Assembly: GCA_003233615.1 (NCBI GenBank)
Contig: QIMB01000033.1
Coordinates: 1-7,918 of the forward strand
Direction of reading: 5' to 3'
DNA: 7,918 nt
Origin: Nitrospirota bacterium
Lineage (GTDB): Bacteria; Nitrospirota; Nitrospiria; Nitrospirales; UBA8639
In this document: piece after piece, positions 1 through 6,735 of the stretch
How the letters are laid out: every line of letters begins with the position of its first letter
How positions within the stretch are numbered: the first letter of the stretch is position 1
Program-made: the position numbers and the translations under genes
The notes under the pieces: generated by a model
What the model saw: only the letters and a program-made list of their open reading frames with translations
Databases searched by the model: none
What the model was told of the DNA's origin: nothing

Positions 1-2
1 AT

Positions 3-409
3 CATTTGCGATTGGCCTATCCGGATTTAATGATCCGCTTATCCGGAAGTGTGCAGCAGTATTCCAGGCGACAAACGGTTTCAGGGAAATTGGCGCGTGT
101 ATTTTCATCTGATAGTTCGAGCATTCCGGTTAACACGGTCCTTCCTAAAGAATTCCGTCTAATAGAATTGGGAGCTGGACTCGGGGAATCAGTTTTGTTT
201 TCGTATGGCAAAACCGTCCGGCCATTTGTATTTGGTGGTGTGAATATGAGTCCGGAAACAGGTGTAGGAGCGAATATTTCAGGTGGAATAAGCGGGAGCC
301 TTTTGGGACATGATCGGCTTTCCCTATTTGGACGGTATGAGCGTGGAGGGTTTGGACAAGATTTTCGACCGTGACGGAATGGGGCCTGCATTATCAATTG
401 TGGTTTTAA
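3..409 (+). CDS. pelB: PelB C-terminal beta-barrel (5' partial, apparent frameshift near the end)
   Basis: This is the 3' end of pelB; the gene enters from the left edge and no start is visible. PelB carries a periplasmic TPR region and a C-terminal outer-membrane beta-barrel through which Pel leaves the cell. What is seen is about 120 residues of alternating polar and hydrophobic segments rich in Gly, Ser and Tyr, including a strand of the form GISGSLLGHDRLSLFGRY typical of barrel ends. The frame stops at TGA 372-374 after FGQDFRP, without the usual last strand. One frame over, 365-409 reads STVTEWGLHYQLWF and stop, an almost ideal terminal barrel strand ending in Phe. The frames join at the TTTT run 362-365 (one T missing, or a -1 slip), giving FGQDFSTVTEW. 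With the repaired end, pelB stops 15 nt before pelC. Identification rests on the position before pelC plus barrel character. Confidence 0.82.
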
Positions 410-411
410 CG

Positions 412-418
412 AAGGAGG
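412..418 (+). promoter_or_regulatory. Strong ribosome binding site for pelC
   Basis: AAGGAGG lies 6 nt before the ATG at 425 and is a near-perfect Shine-Dalgarno sequence. It fixes the pelC start, and it follows directly on the TAA (407-409) of the repaired pelB frame, which supports that frame as the real end of pelB. It is the clearest ribosome binding site in the operon; the downstream genes rely on overlap or weaker sites. Confidence 0.85.
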
Positions 419-424
419 TTCGAG

Positions 425-964
425 ATGGGGAGATGGCCGAGGTTGGAATGGTTGCTGATTGGAGGATTCTGTCTTGTTCTGTGGGGAGGCTGTTCTGTGA
501 TCGATTCGTCTGTGGCACCGTCACTGTCTACGAGTACGACCTGGGCAGTCTTGCCATTTGACAATTTGACTGAAACTCCTCAAGCCGGTCGACGCATTGA
601 GGCGATCTCAATGAGTTTGTTGTATGCCATGGGAGTGCAATCTTCCATTCAATTCTCTTCGACACACAAAACTGAGTTCGTGGGAATTGGGACCAATACG
701 GAGACCCGGGAAACAGCCCTTGCTTGGGCCAAATCTCAACAGGTTCGATATGCATTGCGAGGCGCCGTGGATGAATGGCGCTATAAGGTCGGAGTGGATG
801 GAGAGCCGGCCGTGGGAGTCACTCTTGAGGTTGTCGATGTGAGCACGGGAGCTGTGGTGTGGAGTGCTGTGGGTGCGAAAACCGGATGGGGACGCGAAGC
901 AGTCAGTGCCGTGGCGCAAAAACTCGTCCGTCATCTTTTGGAGCAGGCTCATCTGCATTCCTAA
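425..964 (+). CDS. pelC: PelC, outer-membrane lipoprotein of Pel export
   Basis: The product is 179 residues, close to the P. aeruginosa PelC (about 172). In that species PelC is a periplasmic lipoprotein that forms a ring at the outer membrane and guides the cationic Pel polymer to the PelB pore. Residues 9-22 form a hydrophobic signal segment followed by Cys23, the likely lipidated residue. The lipobox is WGGC, with Trp where Leu is normal, so lipidation is probable but not textbook. The mature part carries the family-like stretch WAVLPFDNLTETPQAG (40-55), a GAVDEW segment (113-118) and GVTLEVVDVSTGAVVW (131-146), the alternating strands of the CsgG-like fold. The start is set by AAGGAGG at 412-418. 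The TAA stop is followed at once by the pelD ATG, with no gap. The family call rests on these motifs plus the pelB-pelD context. Confidence 0.9.
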   Translation: MGRWPRLEWLLIGGFCLVLWGGCSVIDSSVAPSLSTSTTWAVLPFDNLTETPQAGRRIEAISMSLLYAMGVQSSIQFSSTHKTEFVGIGTNTETRETALAWAKSQQVRYALRGAVDEWRYKVGVDGEPAVGVTLEVVDVSTGAVVWSAVGAKTGWGREAVSAVAQKLVRHLLEQAHLHS

Positions 965-2314
965 ATGAACGTTCCTTTACATTTACGTATTCTTCCCCGC
1001 CGATGGCAATGGGGCGAAGCCGTGGTTCTCACTGTTGCCACTCTCGCTCTGGCAGCCTGGGTCCACCCGGAGGATCCCTTTCTGTCGGCCTATTCGTTTC
1101 CTTGGGTGTGGATGGCCCCAATACTCGTCGCGCTTCGTTACGGGATGTGGGCCGGGCTGCTGTCGAGCGGACTGATCTTGGGCGGGTGGCTGGCTATTGA
1201 CCAATTCCTAGGTAGCCCTTTTCCAACTCTTGGGAAGTCTTATGCTATCGGATTGCTCCTTGTTGTGATACTCACCGGAGAATTTGGGAGTCAATGGCAT
1301 ATTCATGTAACCCAATTGACAGAATGGAATGAATATTTACGTCGGCGAATTCACGAAATGACCCAATCCTATCACTTGCTGGGCATGTCTCATCAGCAAC
1401 TGGAAAAACATCTAGCCAGCCGTCCGTTGACGTTGCGTGATGCACTGACCCGGTTGCGCGGATTTTTTCTGGATTCGGAAGAGCGTATATCTGAAATAGG
1501 CGCACATAAATTTTTAGCGTTGGTTGGACAATACTTTCAATTTGAAGTGGCCTCCATACTATCGGTTGGCCCTGCAGGGATAGAACTTGAGCCGTTGGCG
1601 ATAATTGGTGAGCCCCCTTCCTTAGCTTTGGAGGATCCGTTAGTACAACATGCAATAGCCACAGAGGAATTTTCTCATATTGTGATGTCTGATGGATCGT
1701 TTATGAATACCACGGAGTACTTGATCATGGCTCCGATCACGCGAAGTGATGGCACGCTCATTTCATGGTTAGCAGTGAAGCAAATGCGGTTCTTGAATCT
1801 TCATCGGGACAATCTGCTCATGCTGCAAGCATTCTTAGGCTACTTTGCCGATGGAGTCTATAGTGGACAACTTTCAGAGAGGATGCTCCATCACTTTCCT
1901 GAATGTCCTGTTCCATTTGCAAGAGAATTGACCAGATTAACACGTCTTCAACAGGAACTAGGGTTGGAAAGTCAGTTGGTGCTGTTACGGTTTGATTTGT
2001 CCCCGGTGCAAGAGCAAGCGGTGGGATTGATTTTGAAAACGGCGAGAGGTCTGGATGAAATATGGTATGTGGACGGAGAAATCGAAGAACGCCTTCTAGT
2101 CTTATTGCCATTTTCAGATGAGTCCGTGGCAGAAGGATACGTAGAACGGATACGGGCGCTGGTAAAAGAGCGATTAGGACTGACGTTATGGGAAGCAGGG
2201 ATTCATGTTCGTTTTCAAGAATTGGAGGAAGCTGATCCTTCCGTATTGGTGGAACGACTTCTCGAAGAAACCACTCCCGGGGTTTCTGCTGATTTTGCTT
2301 ATCGCGGTGAGTGA
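965..2314 (+). CDS. pelD: PelD, inner-membrane c-di-GMP receptor of the Pel synthase
   Basis: The product is 449 residues (P. aeruginosa PelD is about 455). PelD binds c-di-GMP and thereby switches on Pel polymerisation post-translationally. Four membrane helices are visible at roughly 18-33, 46-59, 61-79 and 92-106, then a probable coiled-coil or stalk region (112-150), a GAF-like domain (about 155-300) and a degenerate GGDEF domain (about 315-445). The I-site RGLD is at 361-364, exactly where a diguanylate cyclase carries RxxD. The following GGDEF signature is replaced by DGEIEER, so no cyclase activity is expected. Arg153/Arg158 in RPLTLRDA and Arg395/Arg397 are candidates for the further arginines that contact the ligand in P. 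aeruginosa. The ATG directly follows the pelC TAA and has no good Shine-Dalgarno sequence, which suggests coupled translation. The 3' end overlaps pelE. Confidence 0.94.
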   Translation: MNVPLHLRILPRRWQWGEAVVLTVATLALAAWVHPEDPFLSAYSFPWVWMAPILVALRYGMWAGLLSSGLILGGWLAIDQFLGSPFPTLGKSYAIGLLLVVILTGEFGSQWHIHVTQLTEWNEYLRRRIHEMTQSYHLLGMSHQQLEKHLASRPLTLRDALTRLRGFFLDSEERISEIGAHKFLALVGQYFQFEVASILSVGPAGIELEPLAIIGEPPSLALEDPLVQHAIATEEFSHIVMSDGSFMNTTEYLIMAPITRSDGTLISWLAVKQMRFLNLHRDNLLMLQAFLGYFADGVYSGQLSERMLHHFPECPVPFARELTRLTRLQQELGLESQLVLLRFDLSPVQEQAVGLILKTARGLDEIWYVDGEIEERLLVLLPFSDESVAEGYVERIRALVKERLGLTLWEAGIHVRFQELEEADPSVLVERLLEETTPGVSADFAYRGE

Positions 2315-3302
2315 AACAGTCGGAAGTGTGTTTCTGGTTCAAGAGGGATGGCTTCAGCTGTGGTGGTGGCAGGCTCTCACAGGGCATGTGGTGCTGAGTG
2401 GACTCGCAGGGCTCGGCGGGATGGTCGTGTTGCGCGTGAACTATTCGAGCCAAGATCGACCTCTGCTTGTCTTTTTTTCAATTTTTGCACTCTGTATTCC
2501 TGTTGTAGGTGCTATGGGCGTGCTGTGTCTCGTTGGGTATTTTCGCTATTGCGGGCAGGCTACACCGTCCATAGTCATTGGCACCGTCAGTGATCCAGGC
2601 TTTCAGTTTGGAGAACGAGCCAAGGACTTCCAATATCATAGCGGTGATATACATTCCATTTTGTCGACGACGTCCATCAACGATATGCAACGGATGCAGG
2701 CCCTCTTTAAATTGCAATCCTTGCAAAGCCGACAAACGACCCAAACCTTCCGATCTTTGCTCACGGATGCAAGTGAAGATTTACGCTTGGTTGCATTTGG
2801 TTTATTAGATAAAACGGAAAAAACCATTTTCTCCCGGATCCATCAAGAATTGACCTTACTGCATCGGGTGGTTGATGAGGAGCACAAACTCGAGCATTGG
2901 CGGCAGTTGGCCTATACCTACTGGGAGCTCGTGTATCAACAGGCTGTGGTCGGCGATGTTCTGGACTTCGCCCTGACACAAGTCCGCGTCTATGCGACGG
3001 AAGTGCTCTTTCAAGAAGAGCAGGATGGAGGAATGTGGATTTTATTAGGACAAGTCAATTTTCATGCGAAGGACTATGAGGTTGCCCGGTATTGTTACAG
3101 CCGAGCGCTCACCTGTGGATTGCCGGAATCTCGCATCGTCCCCTACATGGCTGAAGTCTTGTTTGCCCAACGTGAGTATTCCAGCCTTCAAATTGTGTTG
3201 TCTATTCAAACAAGTTTAGCGGATGTCGCCGCGTTCCAACCAGTTCTTGAATATTGGAATAATCGCGAACATTCCAGGGAGACGTCTGATGTCCTCGTTT
3301 AA
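2205..3302 (+). CDS. pelE: PelE, membrane-anchored TPR-like subunit of the Pel synthase (start uncertain)
   Basis: PelE is an inner-membrane protein with a cytosolic helical-repeat (TPR) part that belongs to the PelD-PelE-PelF-PelG synthase complex. From the ATG at 2205 it has 365 residues: a hydrophobic stretch at 26-45, a second at 58-78, a third at 87-113, then a soluble helical region. TPR-like helix pairs are seen at about 232-268, 276-306 and 311-333 (for example WILLGQVNFHAKDYEVARYCYSRAL). The start is not settled. ATG 2205 has a weak purine-rich site (GCAGGGA) but overlaps pelD by 110 nt. TTG 2295 overlaps by 20 nt. GTG 2307 overlaps by 8 nt (GTGAGTGA) and gives 331 residues, near the P. 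aeruginosa length of about 329, but cuts into the first hydrophobic segment. I list the longest form because it keeps that segment whole. The stop overlaps pelF by 14 nt. Confidence 0.85.
   Translation: MFVFKNWRKLILPYWWNDFSKKPLPGFLLILLIAVSETVGSVFLVQEGWLQLWWWQALTGHVVLSGLAGLGGMVVLRVNYSSQDRPLLVFFSIFALCIPVVGAMGVLCLVGYFRYCGQATPSIVIGTVSDPGFQFGERAKDFQYHSGDIHSILSTTSINDMQRMQALFKLQSLQSRQTTQTFRSLLTDASEDLRLVAFGLLDKTEKTIFSRIHQELTLLHRVVDEEHKLEHWRQLAYTYWELVYQQAVVGDVLDFALTQVRVYATEVLFQEEQDGGMWILLGQVNFHAKDYEVARYCYSRALTCGLPESRIVPYMAEVLFAQREYSSLQIVLSIQTSLADVAAFQPVLEYWNNREHSRETSDVLV
3276..3281 (+). promoter_or_regulatory. Ribosome binding site that decides the pelF start
   Basis: AGGGAG lies 7 nt before the ATG at 3289, inside the 3' end of pelE. 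It favours 3289 over the in-frame ATG at 3223, which would add 22 residues unlike any PelF N-terminus and overlap pelE by 80 nt. Confidence 0.7.
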
Positions 3303-4842
3303 GGTTCCTCATTTACGCGCACAGCAGGCTGATATCACGCTGTTGCTCGAGGGGACGTATCCGTACATTCGAGGCGGGGTGTCGGCATGGGTCCATGAAC
3401 TCATCAAAGCCTTTCCGGAATATACGTTTGCGCTCGTCTTTATCGGCGGTCATCCCGATCAGTATGGGGACATGTGTTATGAATTACCTCAACATGTGGT
3501 TCATCTTGAAACACATTTTGTCCATCTTCAAACGTTGCGGCCTCCGGTCAGAGGCATCAAGGGTGATCCGGCATTCTTTCAATGTATAAAAACATTTCAT
3601 GAAGCGATTCGTACTCGAGCTGCTCAAGGTGGCAATGACGCGATCGTGAATACATTGATGGATGCGCTTCTCAAAGATCCGACGGGTCTTCAAGCGCAAT
3701 TTTTATTTAGTGAAGAAGCGTGGGAGTATTTAGGGGAGACGTTTCGGTCCCATTGTACCGATCCAGCATTTATTGATTATTTTTGGACAGTGCGACAAGT
3801 TCATGCTCCGATATGGCTTTTAGGACAAGTCGCTGCTCAATTGATTCCTTCTCGTGTCTATCACACCGTGTCGACTGGCTACGCTGGATTTTTAGGGGCG
3901 CTGCTGCATCATAAATCAGGGAAGCCCTTGATCCTGTCAGAACACGGAATTTACACCAAAGAACGTAAAATTGATCTATTTCAAATGAATTGGTTGTCAG
4001 ATAATCGGTTGGCGTTTGAGAAAGGGAATCAACAGCTCGGATATTTTCAAAATCTCTGGATACGATTTTTTGAAACGTTCGGGCGTATGTGTTACCAGGC
4101 AGCCGATCCTATTGTCTCGCTCTATGAGGTGAATCGACAGCGGCAAATAACTGACGGCGCCGATCCGGCACGCACCATCGTGATTCCAAACGGAATCGCT
4201 GTCCCGCGTTTTCAGCCCCTTCGTGCCAAACGCCCACTGTCTCCGCCGCCGGTGTTAGGGTTGATTGGGCGGGTTGTTCCCATTAAAGACATTAAAACAT
4301 TTATTCGAGCCATGCGAACTGTGGCGAATAAAATTCCACATGCCGAAGGATGGATCGTCGGGCCACAAACTGAGGACTCTGAATATGTGGAAGAATGTCA
4401 GAGTTTAGTCGAAAGCTTGGGGCTAGAAGACAGTGTGAAGTTTTTGGGTTTTCAGAAAATGGAAGAGGTGTTTCCAAAAATTGGACTTCTTATTCTCAGT
4501 TCTATGAGTGAGGCCCTCCCATTGGTGATATTGGAGGCATTTGCGGCTGGCATCCCCGTGATCACGACGGATGTGGGAGCCTGTCGACAATTGGTGTTAG
4601 GAGAGCGGATGCATGGGGATACCTGTGGTGCCGCCGGTGCTGTTGTGGGAATGGCGGATGCGAATGCCTTGGCACACGAGGCTGTTGAGTTATTACTGAA
4701 TGAGGAAAAGTGGCTCGCCGCGCAACAGGCAGGCATACAGCGAGTGGAAATGTTTTATACCGATACAACAATGATGGAGCAATACCGTTGTATCTACAGG
4801 CAGGCGTTAGATTATGGCAGGGATCGGGTTCGAGCTTCGTAA
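3289..4842 (+). CDS. pelF: PelF, cytosolic GT4-family glycosyltransferase that polymerises Pel
   Basis: The product is 517 residues (P. aeruginosa PelF is about 507). PelF is the soluble glycosyltransferase of the Pel complex and uses UDP-activated sugar. Pel is rich in GalNAc, alone or with GlcNAc depending on the study. The N-terminus has the hallmark LLLEGTYPYIRGGVSAWVH at about 18-36, containing the glycine loop of a GT-B fold. Further landmarks are SEHGIYTKER (217-226), IPNGI (299-303), GRVVPIKD (327-334) with the basic residue that contacts nucleotide phosphates, and the retaining-GT signature E-x7-E (EALPLVILE, Glu408 and Glu416), followed by a GIPVITTDVGACRQLV segment. No signal peptide or membrane helix is seen, as expected for a cytosolic enzyme. 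The start is set by AGGGAG at 3276-3281. It overlaps pelE by 14 nt and pelG by 29 nt. Confidence 0.96.
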   Translation: MSSFKVPHLRAQQADITLLLEGTYPYIRGGVSAWVHELIKAFPEYTFALVFIGGHPDQYGDMCYELPQHVVHLETHFVHLQTLRPPVRGIKGDPAFFQCIKTFHEAIRTRAAQGGNDAIVNTLMDALLKDPTGLQAQFLFSEEAWEYLGETFRSHCTDPAFIDYFWTVRQVHAPIWLLGQVAAQLIPSRVYHTVSTGYAGFLGALLHHKSGKPLILSEHGIYTKERKIDLFQMNWLSDNRLAFEKGNQQLGYFQNLWIRFFETFGRMCYQAADPIVSLYEVNRQRQITDGADPARTIVIPNGIAVPRFQPLRAKRPLSPPPVLGLIGRVVPIKDIKTFIRAMRTVANKIPHAEGWIVGPQTEDSEYVEECQSLVESLGLEDSVKFLGFQKMEEVFPKIGLLILSSMSEALPLVILEAFAAGIPVITTDVGACRQLVLGERMHGDTCGAAGAVVGMADANALAHEAVELLLNEEKWLAAQQAGIQRVEMFYTDTTMMEQYRCIYRQALDYGRDRVRAS

Positions 4843-6184
4843 CATTCTCAGAAAAGACACCTATTGGTCGGTGTTGCAAGCCTATGGGTATGCGGGCATC
4901 ATTAGCTCGGGCCCTTGGATTTTGTCGATCCTTGGTCTCTTGGTTATTGGTTTAACAAGTGTGTCTTCTTCGGGATCGGGGAACCAGGTTGCGCAATTTC
5001 AAATCTCGGTGACCTATTTAATTGCCACGAGTCTCATTCTCACAGGATTTATCCAATTGTCGTTTACCCGTTTTGTCGCGGATCGATTATTTGAAAAACG
5101 CGATGAGTGTGTATTGCCAAACTTTCATGGCGTCCTCAGCTTGGTGACTGTGGTCATGGCTGTCGTGGGCACCATCGGCATCTTTCTTCTCTTTCCCTCT
5201 CAATCCCTCACATATCGAATACTCATGGTTGGCAGTTTTGTTGTCTTGGGGAACATCTGGGTGGGGACGATATTTCTTTCCGGTATTAAACAGTATCAAG
5301 CGATTCTTGTCCTGTTTGCTATTGGCTATGGAGTCACCGTCGGGGTGGCACGACTTTGTACGTCGTACGGGATCGAAGGTCTACTTTTTGGATTTTTTCT
5401 TGGCCAATTTGTGTTGTTGTTGGGAATCATGGGTTTGACGTTTCATCATTATTCCTCGCCGGACTTTTGGTCTTGGGAATTTCTGAAAAAAGGGAAGTTA
5501 TTTCGAGAATTGATTTGGCTGGGATTCTTTTACAACGCGGCTTTATGGGTTGATAAAGTGCTCTTTTGGTATTTCCCCCACACAGGACAATGGATCATCG
5601 GGCCATTGAAAAGTTCTCCGATCTACGATTTGCCAATATTCTTAGCATACCTGGCGATTCTCCCGGGTATGGCGAGTTTTCTCGTGCGAATGGAAACCGA
5701 TTTTGTTGATCGGCATGCTGAATTCTATGATGGTATACGAAACGGGGCGTCCTTGGATTATATCGAGGAAGCCAAATCAGGCATGGTGCGAACGGCCAGG
5801 CATGGGCTACTTGAAATCATGAAGATACAATGTGTGATGTGCTTGATCTGTTGGTGGGGCGGGCCAACGATGTTGTCATGGATGGGAATTTCCATGTTAT
5901 ACGAATCACTCTTGTATGTTGATGTGGTTGCAGCCAGTCTGCTCGTTGTGTTTTTGGGGATTCTCAATACCTTTTTTTATTTGGATAAACGAGCGTTGGC
6001 ATTGCGGCTGGCGATCCTATTTTTTGTCAGCAATGGGTTGTTGACGTTTGCCACTCTGATGGGAGGAATGACGTTGTATGGATTTGGCTTTGCTGGAGCC
6101 GTGCTGTTGGTTGTTGTCGTCGGGCTCTATCAACTCGATAAAACATTTCAAAAATTAGAGTTCGAAACCTTCATGCTGCAATAG
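4814..6184 (+). CDS. pelG: PelG, polytopic inner-membrane protein for Pel transport
   Basis: The product is 456 residues, the same length as P. aeruginosa PelG. PelG is an inner-membrane protein related to Wzx/MOP flippases, and is thought to carry the growing polymer across the membrane together with PelD, PelE and PelF. The N-terminus MAGIGFELR and the following YGYAGIISSGPW are characteristic. About 12 hydrophobic segments are visible, at roughly 25-50, 62-85, 105-127, 135-157, 162-180, 187-210, 231-252, 272-292, 331-352, 366-389, 395-418 and 422-440. Distinctive loop motifs are WVDKVLFW (245-252), YDLPIFLAYLAILPGMASF (271-289) and NTFFYLDKR (385-393). The ATG lies within the pelF end (29-nt overlap) behind only a weak AGG-type site, so translation is probably coupled to pelF. 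It is the last gene of the operon; no convincing intrinsic terminator follows. Confidence 0.96.
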   Translation: MAGIGFELRNILRKDTYWSVLQAYGYAGIISSGPWILSILGLLVIGLTSVSSSGSGNQVAQFQISVTYLIATSLILTGFIQLSFTRFVADRLFEKRDECVLPNFHGVLSLVTVVMAVVGTIGIFLLFPSQSLTYRILMVGSFVVLGNIWVGTIFLSGIKQYQAILVLFAIGYGVTVGVARLCTSYGIEGLLFGFFLGQFVLLLGIMGLTFHHYSSPDFWSWEFLKKGKLFRELIWLGFFYNAALWVDKVLFWYFPHTGQWIIGPLKSSPIYDLPIFLAYLAILPGMASFLVRMETDFVDRHAEFYDGIRNGASLDYIEEAKSGMVRTARHGLLEIMKIQCVMCLICWWGGPTMLSWMGISMLYESLLYVDVVAASLLVVFLGILNTFFYLDKRALALRLAILFFVSNGLLTFATLMGGMTLYGFGFAGAVLLVVVVGLYQLDKTFQKLEFETFMLQ

Positions 6185-6312
6185 CTGTATTCTTCTGTGT
6201 CAGGAGTATCTATAGTGCAGTAACTATGGAATGAGTCTTTGCCCTCACCTAGGCTTTGCATTCTTTCTTTAAATGTTTACTCAATAACGTCTTAGCTCTT
6301 TCCCTCGCTGGC

Positions 6313-6347
6313 CTGCCAGCCGAAGCCCATAGGGCGAAGGCTGGCGG
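6313..6347. repeat. Symmetric hairpin, possible dispersed palindromic repeat
   Basis: A 35-nt stem-loop. The outer stem pairs 6313-6321 with 6339-6347 (nine pairs, one of them T-G). An internal loop of GAA (6322-6324) faces GAA (6336-6338). The inner stem is GCCC (6325-6328) with GGGC (6332-6335), closed by the loop ATA. Facing GAA triplets can form stacked sheared G-A pairs, so the structure may be stiffer in RNA than simple pairing suggests. No T-run follows on either strand, so it is not a typical intrinsic terminator. Its form resembles REP-like elements, but copy number cannot be judged from one window. Confidence 0.6.
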
Positions 6348-6472
6348 TGTGCGCAGTCATCAGCGAAATTTTCTCTCATGTTATCTCACCCTACCTAGTA
6401 AATCCAACAGTTATTCCTGACTTGCCGCCTACCAAGTAGTCAGTACCTTCTAATTTATCCGTTCCGTCTTTA

Positions 6473-6610
6473 ACAGGGAAAATACAGGGAAATTGTTAGG
6501 CTTGCAAGGAGGAATTATTTTGTCGAAATAACCGTACAATCTCCGAAGACAGGGTGTTTAGCGATTTCAATTTCTCAGCTTTTATTCAAGAACAGGGAAT
6601 TAACAGGGAA
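6473..6610. repeat. Two pairs of ACAGGGAA direct repeats, each spaced 11 nt
   Basis: ACAGGGAA occurs at 6473-6480, 6484-6491, 6592-6599 and 6603-6610. Within each pair the start-to-start distance is 11 nt, about one helical turn, and the pairs lie 119 nt apart. A partial unit (ACAGGG) is at 6549-6554. On the other strand the units read TTCCCTGT. The arrangement suggests protein-binding sites, such as transposase or integrase sites at the end of a mobile element, or a remnant of one. The function is not known from the sequence. Confidence 0.6.
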
Positions 6611-6673
6611 CTAGGCCGTTTGAAACTATGGTGTTTGGAGGCCTGACCAGTTTTTTGACCGTACGACAAAATA
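6516..6673. repeat. Inverted repeat with 10-bp TATTTTGTCG arms, possible decayed element ends
   Basis: TATTTTGTCG at 6516-6525 is matched by its exact complement CGACAAAATA at 6664-6673. With a 3-nt gap the match extends outward through GAATT on the left and AATTC on the right. ACCGTAC also occurs beside each arm (6531-6537 and 6658-6664), there as a direct repeat. The enclosed 138 bp has no coding content but contains one of the two ACAGGGAA pairs. This could be a MITE-like or shrunken insertion sequence. No target duplication is evident, so the element nature is an inference. Confidence 0.4.
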
Positions 6674-6720
6674 GTAATTCGCCAGACACATGTTTTTAGA
6701 GAGTAAGCCCCAGGCTCTTG

Positions 6721-6735
6721 GGTTCTGTCGCAAAT
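6721..6735. mobile_element. Possible IS6-family-like terminal sequence
   Basis: GGTTCTGTCGCAAAT resembles the terminal inverted repeats of IS6-family elements, which typically read GGTTCTGTTGCAAA or GGCACTGTTGCAAA, with one difference in the first 14 bases from the former. No IS6 transposase and no second end are visible; the Tn3-type transposase remnant starts about 20 nt further on. It may be a truncated IS end or a chance likeness. Confidence 0.25.

Noticed and set aside
362..374. Programmed -1 frameshifting at the pelB T-run
   Set aside because: The run is only four T and does not form a canonical X-XXY-YYZ slippery heptamer in the reading frame, and no strong downstream hairpin is evident. 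A lost base is the simpler explanation, so I kept slippage only as an alternative.
17..397. Minus-strand open frame over the pelB end
   Set aside because: It is antisense to the barrel-coding sequence, has no recognisable domain and has irregular Pro/Arg/Ser-rich composition typical of shadow frames.
1818..2453. Minus-strand open frame of 211 codons across pelD and pelE
   Set aside because: It lies opposite two well-supported genes and reads as low-complexity Pro/Leu/His-rich sequence without domains.
3223..3288. Upstream ATG at 3223 as the start of pelF
   Set aside because: It adds 22 residues with no PelF character and an 80-nt overlap with pelE, while ATG 3289 has AGGGAG at good spacing and gives the usual PelF length.
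6185..6240. Intrinsic terminator for the pel operon
   Set aside because: The only nearby hairpin has a 5-bp AT-rich stem and no following T-run, so it does not meet the criteria.
6473..6610. CRISPR array
   Set aside because: The units are 8 bp, come in two pairs with 3-nt gaps, and there are no regular spacers or cas genes.
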